A DNA stretch of 27,302 nucleotides from NCBI GenBank assembly GCA_964455935.1, contig CAYVZU010000047.1:1-27302 (forward strand), in the 5' to 3' direction. Shown one piece after another: positions 21,658-27,302 of this stretch. The stretch is from CAYVZU01 sp964455935. Its GTDB lineage: Bacteria; Fibrobacterota; CAYVZU01. How positions within the stretch are numbered: position 1 is the first letter of the stretch; every line of letters starts with the position of its first letter. The translations under genes were made by a program, and so were the position numbers. The notes beneath the pieces were generated by a model. It was not told the DNA's origin, ran no database searches, and was given only the letters and a program-made list of their open reading frames with translations.

Positions 21658-23925
21658 TCATTCCTCCGGCTTGCCCCGCCAAACCCCGCCGCCGAATGTA
21701 GTCACCCACAGCGTTTCGCCGTCCGGGTCAATTGCCACGCGCTGGTTCATCAGGTGCGGGGTATAGGCCAGCGGCGCGAAGCTCTTGCCGGCATTGCGGC
21801 TCCTGAAAATACCATGGTAATAGGTCGCGGCATAAAGGGTATCCGGCTGATTGGGGTGGACCGTCACATCGGAGCAGTACGGCATATCCAGAACGCGAGC
21901 CCAGCTTTGCCCCGCATCGGTGGTCCGGTAAACGCCTCCCTTTCCGTTGCCGGGCAGCCAGGGAATCGCGCTTCCGAAACCGCGTTTTTCGGTTTTGGGC
22001 GGCACTTCGAAGCAGGAAACGTAAATCACCTTTGAGTCGCAAGGGTTTAGTGTAACGCCAAAAAGGAAATCGAACGGCTGATCCGCACCGATTCGCGACC
22101 AGGTTTTTGCCCCGTCCGTCGAACGATAGACGCCTCCCGCAACCAGCTTGTTTTGGGGATAGGCCGCGGCCATTCCGCACACAAGGGACCCGTCTTTGTG
22201 GAGCGATAATCTCCATACGTTTCGGGTCTGCATTCCGGGCAAGCCATTGTTACACTCCTGCCAGGTCGCTCCACCATCCGTGGTCTTCCACACTCCGGCG
22301 TTAAGAAAGCCGGCATAGAGCGTCCGCGAATCCAGCGGACTGGATGTGTCCAGCACAATCGTCGTGCATGTGCCCTGGTCGTTTGGCGGGCAATTGGGGC
22401 CCCACAGAGGTCTCCAGGTCATCCCATAATCTTCCGTGAGACAGATTCCGCCCTCGGTGCGCTCTATGTTTCTTTGCGTCACCTTCATATGGGGAAGGTC
22501 GTGAAAGTTCGACCATGCGCCCCAAAGCCGACCGGGCTTGTCCGGATCAACGGCAAGCTCGTAGCAGGTGTTGGCCCAGGGCGAGCCCTTGGCCGCGTAG
22601 GCCCAGCTCTTTCCGCTATCTTTGCTGGCGAACATACCAATATCGGTGTAGGCGATCCAGCGGCGATTCGGCTCTTTGGGGTGGTGATATACGTGGTAGC
22701 AGGTCAGGACCTCTGCGCCGCGGCCGCGGTACTCGGCTTGCGAAATGCGGTCGGTAAACATGGGCGCCCAGCGTTCCCCCGCGTCAAAAGACACATAGCC
22801 GTTTCCGCCGTTTACAAAAAATACCCGCTCCGGATGCGTGGGGCAGCATGAGATCTGGCCCGGTCCGGCACTCCAGCCCCAGCCGCCGTCCAGATCGAGA
22901 TTCATCCAGTCCATTTCGAAATTGCAGTTCTTCCAGAAGTGTGGCCCGTAACTCACGCATTTCCAATCACTTCCACCATTGGTTGTGCGCCAGACGGCTC
23001 GGTCGTAGCCCGGCTGCTCCAACACGCCTGATGCAGTGATATAGACCAAGTCGGGATTCGCATTACCCAGTGTGACCGACCCGTATTGCATTAGCTCACC
23101 CATTCCATGGCCTTTTCGCAAACCCCGGTACAAACCATTGCTGGCCTCGAACCAACTATTGTCGCCATCGGTTGATTTGAACACCCCTCCGCTGTAAATG
23201 CCGCGCACGTTGCTGCCGGCAACTGTGGCATACAGAGTGGCCTTGCCGTTGCGCCAGGCCCCTGCCAGGCTTGTAACTCGAACCTTACCTTCGGCCGCAG
23301 GGAGTCCCTGCGATATGACGGACCACAACCTGCCTCCGTCCTGGGTCCGGACAACACCGTTGGGGCCGATCGAAAACAGGGTTTCCCGATCGGCGGATTC
23401 GTCGAAGACGAGATGGCTGGAGGAAATTGCGGCGGGCCACTCGTTGAGCCATTCCCAGGTCCGGCCGCCATCGCGCGAACGAAAGACGAAATTGCCCTCT
23501 GCCCCGGCGAACTTGGAGAAGCCCGCCAGAATTGTGTCGGGATCATGAGGGTGAAAGAAGATTCCGGTTCCGCTAAATTGATGCTGCTCAGACGTATTAC
23601 CGGGGAAGTGGGCCAATGTTTTCTCGTGCAGGATGCGGGTCCAGGTCAAACCCCGGTCGCGTGAAACGGACAGGCCGTGCGCGGTGATCAGAATGATAAC
23701 ATCGGCGTTGGCTGGATGAAAACCGGCCCGCGTGGCCAGTCTGCGAACAATGTGGCCGGGCAGCATCCGCCAGCTTTGGGCGCCATCATGGGAAATGTAG
23801 ATGCCGCCCATATCGCAGGCAAACATCATCAGGTTCGGGTCAACCGGGCTGAATGCGGGATAAAAGTGGCCGCCTCCTCCGCCGGGCCCCACCGGTTCCC
23901 ATTGTACTGGAATCCGCTTTTCCAT
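21658..23925 (-). CDS. Asp-box (BNR) propeller protein, GH74/sortilin-like
   Basis: A 755-residue protein from ATG 23925, preceded by GGAGGAG; the frame is open to 23997. Thirteen Asp-box motifs (SxDxGxxW) recur along it, for example SHDGAQSWR, SRDRGLTWT, SRDGGRTWE, SKDSGKSWA, TTDGGATWQ and STDGAKTWS. They are spaced as in the tandem seven-bladed propellers of GH74 xyloglucanases and VPS10/sortilin-type proteins. Repeated WxxxxYA-type strands (TLYATVAGS, VIYVSCFEV, TLYAATYYH) fit this. It lacks any signal peptide or membrane segment, unusual for GH74 enzymes, so it may be cytoplasmic or not a polysaccharide hydrolase. Convergent with the glycosyltransferase gene and divergent from pabB. Confidence 0.82.
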   Translation of the reverse strand: MEKRIPVQWEPVGPGGGGGHFYPAFSPVDPNLMMFACDMGGIYISHDGAQSWRMLPGHIVRRLATRAGFHPANADVIILITAHGLSVSRDRGLTWTRILHEKTLAHFPGNTSEQHQFSGTGIFFHPHDPDTILAGFSKFAGAEGNFVFRSRDGGRTWEWLNEWPAAISSSHLVFDESADRETLFSIGPNGVVRTQDGGRLWSVISQGLPAAEGKVRVTSLAGAWRNGKATLYATVAGSNVRGIYSGGVFKSTDGDNSWFEASNGLYRGLRKGHGMGELMQYGSVTLGNANPDLVYITASGVLEQPGYDRAVWRTTNGGSDWKCVSYGPHFWKNCNFEMDWMNLDLDGGWGWSAGPGQISCCPTHPERVFFVNGGNGYVSFDAGERWAPMFTDRISQAEYRGRGAEVLTCYHVYHHPKEPNRRWIAYTDIGMFASKDSGKSWAYAAKGSPWANTCYELAVDPDKPGRLWGAWSNFHDLPHMKVTQRNIERTEGGICLTEDYGMTWRPLWGPNCPPNDQGTCTTIVLDTSSPLDSRTLYAGFLNAGVWKTTDGGATWQECNNGLPGMQTRNVWRLSLHKDGSLVCGMAAAYPQNKLVAGGVYRSTDGAKTWSRIGADQPFDFLFGVTLNPCDSKVIYVSCFEVPPKTEKRGFGSAIPWLPGNGKGGVYRTTDAGQSWARVLDMPYCSDVTVHPNQPDTLYAATYYHGIFRSRNAGKSFAPLAYTPHLMNQRVAIDPDGETLWVTTFGGGVWRGKPEE

Positions 23926-23991
23926 GATTGCTCCTCCGTATTTCCTATTGATTCGGGATGCGCTCGAAGAAAATAATCCGGTAGCAGGACC

Positions 23992-25122
23992 GTGCAAAAT
24001 CTGTATTTTCTTGCCATGATTGCGGCGCTTCCAATTCCCGGCCGTGAAGGTCTGTGCGTGTCTTCCACGCCAAAGGCAATCTTATCCACCCGAAGTTATT
24101 TAGAAGTGCTGGACATTTTGCGGGAAACCGAGCGGATCGTGAATGCGAAAAAGTGGATTGCCGTGGGATTTGTTTCGTATGATTCGGCGCCTGCTTTTGA
24201 CAGCGCATTCCGGGCAAAAGGAAGCGATACAGGGGTTCCGCTAATTCGCTTCGGCCTGTTTGAGGCCGGCTCGTTCAAGCCGTTCGAAGATCGCTTTGAC
24301 CGGCCTGAAACCATGTCATGGCTTGAAGATTTAAGTGTATGTGAATACAGTAAATGCATCGATCTTGTGAAGGAGCATATAAGATCTGGAGACACGTACC
24401 AGGTCAATTTTACCTTTCGGCTTTCTTCCAGGATCCGCCAGGAACCCCTTTCGCTTTTCCATCGGCTTTACTCCAGGCAGCGGACCCCGTATGGGTGCTT
24501 CATCCTCAGCGATGATTTCGCGGTCTGTTCGGCTTCTCCGGAACTCTTTTTTGATCTGTGCAAAGACCGGCTTGTGTGCCGTCCAATGAAAGGGACCGCA
24601 AAACGAGGCAAGACGCAAGCTGACGATGAAGGCCAGGCGGATTGGCTCCAAAATTCGGCCAAGAATAGAGCCGAGAACGTGATGATTGTGGACATGATCC
24701 GAAACGACCTTGGGCGCGTTGCCAAAACCGGATCCGTGAAGGTGGATGAGCTTTTCCGGGTGGAGCCGTATCCAACCCTTTGGCAAATGACTTCTACGGT
24801 AAGCGCGACTACGAATGCCGGGATCGCGGAAATTTTCCGCGCCCTGTTCCCCTGCGCCTCGATCACCGGAGCGCCCAAAGTGAAAACCATGGAGATTATC
24901 CGCGATCTTGAACACTCTCCAAGGGGTCTTTATACAGGGGCGGTGGGCTGCATTCTGCCTGGCCAAAGGGCCCGATTTGGCGTGGCGATCCGTACCGCGG
25001 TGGTGGATCAAACCTGCGGCACGGCTGTTTACGGAACCGGCGGAGGGATAGTAGCCGATTCGGACGCGGAATCCGAATATGCCGAGGCTTTGCTGAAAGC
25101 CAAGATTCTACTTGAAGAATGA
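23992..25122 (+). CDS. pabB: Aminodeoxychorismate synthase component I
   Basis: A 376-residue chorismate-binding enzyme from a GTG at 23992 (AGGA just upstream). The conserved blocks are SGDTYQVNFT, SASPELFF, RPMKGTAKRG, NRAENVMIVDMIRNDLGRV, SITGAPKVKTMEII, YTGAVGCI and YGTGGGIV. Lys200 in PMKGT corresponds to the lysine of PabB, where anthranilate synthase has Ala, so aminodeoxychorismate synthase is preferred. With the glutaminase PabA it makes 4-amino-4-deoxychorismate for folate. Neither pabA nor pabC lies in the window. Its stop is 3 bp from that of the convergent STAS-like gene. Confidence 0.93.
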   Translation: MQNLYFLAMIAALPIPGREGLCVSSTPKAILSTRSYLEVLDILRETERIVNAKKWIAVGFVSYDSAPAFDSAFRAKGSDTGVPLIRFGLFEAGSFKPFEDRFDRPETMSWLEDLSVCEYSKCIDLVKEHIRSGDTYQVNFTFRLSSRIRQEPLSLFHRLYSRQRTPYGCFILSDDFAVCSASPELFFDLCKDRLVCRPMKGTAKRGKTQADDEGQADWLQNSAKNRAENVMIVDMIRNDLGRVAKTGSVKVDELFRVEPYPTLWQMTSTVSATTNAGIAEIFRALFPCASITGAPKVKTMEIIRDLEHSPRGLYTGAVGCILPGQRARFGVAIRTAVVDQTCGTAVYGTGGGIVADSDAESEYAEALLKAKILLEE

Positions 25123-25125
25123 AGA

Positions 25126-27302
25126 TCAGACCGCCTTGGCGAAGGCGTCAAATTCCTTTTCTGTGGGAAAGACGCGGAGGGAATAAAAGACCCCGTTTTC
25201 AATTAAAAATTCCTTAATGTGCTGCCCGCAATTGTATAGGCAAACCGTATTTCCGCTTCCGCTTAGTTTTTGAGATAGTCTGGCCAGATGCAATACGATT
25301 CGTTTGTCCAACTCGCCTTCGCCTACAAATGTGAGGCCCAGCAGGCGGCGGTCGCTGCTTAGGCCGCGTTCAAGAATCGCTTCCAGGTGTTTGCGCTGGG
25401 AGTATGCCATGTCGCGGGTCAAAGAAATTTTTGCATGGCGTGAGAACTGCATCATGACCAGACTGGGAAAGCCTTTGAAATCCAGATAGTAGCAGCCCTC
25501 AAAATCGTTTTGGCCTTTGGCCGCATGCGCGAAAGGGACTTGAGCGGAGCGCGATGGCGTCGGATACGTTTTTGGAGCGGCTTTTTCCTGCGGCTTTCCG
25601 GTGTCCGGCGGAGTCGTCGTTTCCTTGCTCTCATTCGCCTTTGCGGCAGGATTTAACGGGGTCGGCCGATTCTGCGCAAGCCCGTGCATTTCGGAGGCAG
25701 CGACAAAGGCGGGGTCTTTGTCCACCCCGGATTTCTGGATCCTTTTCTGCTCCGGCGGCGGGGCTTTGTCCGGTCCGCCGCTGGGCCCTGCTGGCGGCCG
25801 CAATCGCTCCTCATCTTCTTCCCGGGCGTGGCCGGGCTCTTCCTGGAGTCCCGATTTATCTATTTCTTGAACGCTGTGCCTCTCGATTCCATGCTTTTCT
25901 ATTTCCGCGCGCGCGGCCGGGGAAATCCCCGCTTTCGCAATTTCCTGCCCAACCTCCTTGTCTTTCAGCTGTGCGCCGGGTTCCACCAGGACAGCCGGCG
26001 TTTGGGAAACCGCCTCTTTCTCGGGCGCCGGACCCGCTTCCTTTGGCGGCAATGTCTCACGGCCGGCATTCTTTCCGGCCTCTTCCCCAATGATAATTCC
26101 GTCATGGTCGTGGACGGAATCCGCAAGCTTCTCGTTGGGCTTTCCATCTGAGGCCGGCTTTGTTGCCGTCTCATCGTGCGATTTTCCGGAACCGTGTATG
26201 ATTTCTGGTACCGAGGTTTCCGTTTTTGTCCAGTCGGAACCGCGTGAAGTCCTCATGGGGGCAAACTCGGCCTTGCTGCGGGCCTGCGGTTGATTGCCGG
26301 AATCGCTCGATTGGGCCGCTCCAACCGGGCCCTCTTTTATTTCCTGCTCGGTTGCCTGTGAAGCCCTTGCGGCAAGGCGCCGGATCTTGTTGCTTTCGGC
26401 GGACCGCATGGTTGCAGTCTCGTCTGCCCCGGAGCTGGGCGTTTTTTGGTTTCCGGCTCCAATGGTCCCTGGCGAAACAGTGCCCCGGTCCGGAGAAGCA
26501 GGATTGTCGGCTTCCTTGGCTAACGATCCTGGCCCGGACTCGATTTCGGAACGCCCCAAAATGACCTTTGATGATGCGGGGCTTTCCCGAGCTTTGGAGG
26601 AGCTATCCTGCTGTTTCTTCTCCGGTGAAGGATCTTCCGGAGTATCCGGATCGTGGTGGAGCAGCAGCTCCTCTGTTTCTTCCTCCTGCAGGGATGAGCC
26701 GGCTGCTAATTCCTCGACTTCTTCTTCCGGTTCCGTTTTTTTTGCGACCCTATCCAGCCTTGTCGTTTTACCGGTATTGGGTTTTCGCTTTGGGGCCGGC
26801 CCTGCAGCCTGTGGTCCGGTCGAATCGTCGTCCGAGTCGTCAACCGCCTCTTCCGCATCGCCATCGCCATTTTCCTGGTCTTGATACCGTGCTTGCGTAT
26901 CCCGGGAGCTTTGGCGTGCTGTTTCCCCTTCCTCCGGCACCAGGCCGGCCTTGTCGTCGTCGTCTTCCTGTGCGCCGGATTGTTCCCCGGGTTTCCGGGA
27001 TCTCCGCTCCACACCGGATTTTCCTATCTCCAGCTCTTCGCCTTCGTTGCGGTCTTTTTTAATGGAGATCCTTTTGCCCCCGGTTTCGTTCTGCTCCACA
27101 CCCCGTCTTTGAATTTCGGCCCTTTCGTATTTGGTGCCCTTGACGGTCCTGGACTTCGAGAGCTCGATTGCGATGTCCACGGAATCCTGAAGTTGGTCGG
27201 GGGTGATCAAGTCCACGTTTAGCTTGCGAAAGGCTTTCCGAATTTCGGCATCGGGACTGTTGACCACAATGGCGATAGGGGTGTAGAATCCTTTTCGCCG
27301 GA
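25126..27302 (-). CDS. Very long disordered protein with C-terminal STAS-like domain (5' partial)
   Basis: The reading frame is open to the right edge, so the start is outside; at least 724 residues are present. The edge sequence GFYTPIAIVVNSPDAEIRKA then FRKLNVDLITPD resembles the end of a STAS domain. About 540 residues of charged, Pro/Ser/Glu/Lys-rich, probably disordered linker follow. The last ~125 residues (25126-25503) are folded: YYLDFKGFPSLVMMQFSRHA, RRLLGLTFVGEGELDKRIV and NCGQHIKEFLIENGVFYSL, then a RVFPTEKEFDAF end. This is like an anti-sigma-factor-antagonist STAS domain, but without the usual DSSG phospho-serine motif. The linker repeats a short motif of the form EIxKxG(I/V). 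A signalling scaffold role is inferred. Confidence 0.7.
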   Translation of the reverse strand, partial: RRKGFYTPIAIVVNSPDAEIRKAFRKLNVDLITPDQLQDSVDIAIELSKSRTVKGTKYERAEIQRRGVEQNETGGKRISIKKDRNEGEELEIGKSGVERRSRKPGEQSGAQEDDDDKAGLVPEEGETARQSSRDTQARYQDQENGDGDAEEAVDDSDDDSTGPQAAGPAPKRKPNTGKTTRLDRVAKKTEPEEEVEELAAGSSLQEEETEELLLHHDPDTPEDPSPEKKQQDSSSKARESPASSKVILGRSEIESGPGSLAKEADNPASPDRGTVSPGTIGAGNQKTPSSGADETATMRSAESNKIRRLAARASQATEQEIKEGPVGAAQSSDSGNQPQARSKAEFAPMRTSRGSDWTKTETSVPEIIHGSGKSHDETATKPASDGKPNEKLADSVHDHDGIIIGEEAGKNAGRETLPPKEAGPAPEKEAVSQTPAVLVEPGAQLKDKEVGQEIAKAGISPAARAEIEKHGIERHSVQEIDKSGLQEEPGHAREEDEERLRPPAGPSGGPDKAPPPEQKRIQKSGVDKDPAFVAASEMHGLAQNRPTPLNPAAKANESKETTTPPDTGKPQEKAAPKTYPTPSRSAQVPFAHAAKGQNDFEGCYYLDFKGFPSLVMMQFSRHAKISLTRDMAYSQRKHLEAILERGLSSDRRLLGLTFVGEGELDKRIVLHLARLSQKLSGSGNTVCLYNCGQHIKEFLIENGVFYSLRVFPTEKEFDAFAKAV

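Overview
The window looks like chromosomal DNA of a diderm (Gram-negative) bacterium with fairly high GC (roughly 55-60% by eye). It encodes two probable outer-membrane beta-barrel proteins, a complete TonB/ExbB/ExbD energy-coupling set and several exported proteins or lipoproteins. Gene content and protein style (a TolB-propeller/metallopeptidase/barrel fusion, paired ExbD genes, DUF3332, an EF-P with an HRTPGN loop) suggest a poorly sampled environmental lineage, perhaps FCB- or PVC-related. The phylum cannot be fixed from this sequence alone. No tRNA, rRNA, CRISPR array or intact transposase was seen.

Layout. 1-1040: elongation factor P and a tandem DUF1540 protein, both on the minus strand. 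1220-4163: a lipoprotein-like metallophosphoesterase whose 3' end overlaps an exported protein with a GTG start (1968), then a double PRC-barrel protein and a hemerythrin. 4237-8869: a 1005-residue outer-membrane protein (HExxH peptidase-like domain, beta-propeller, barrel), a cupredoxin lipoprotein and an exported DUF3108-like protein. A 166-bp fold-back element sits exactly behind the stop codon of the outer-membrane gene. 8889-10110: a doubly damaged SGNH hydrolase pseudogene, and an archaemetzincin-family protein that has kept its structural zinc cysteines but lost most of its catalytic zinc site.

10264-17949 is the main functional unit: a radical SAM protein, ExbB/TolQ, two different ExbD proteins, TonB, a TonB-dependent receptor carrying its own N-terminal TonB C-terminal-like domain, and a lipoprotein. 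The genes are on one strand, closely spaced or overlapping, so an operon is likely. ExbB/ExbD/ExbD/TonB should power import through the adjacent receptor; the lipoprotein may be its surface or periplasmic partner. The cargo is unknown. A REP-like palindrome lies in the 5' part of the lipoprotein reading frame.

18012-27302: a sugar-phosphate isomerase pseudogene with an amber stop, a DnaJ-type co-chaperone, a DUF3332 lipoprotein, a GT4 glycosyltransferase, a 13-Asp-box propeller protein (GH74/sortilin-like), aminodeoxychorismate synthase component I, and a very long disordered protein ending in a STAS-like domain that runs off the right edge. Stretches between genes are all shorter than about 300 bp; those with visible structure are listed as features.
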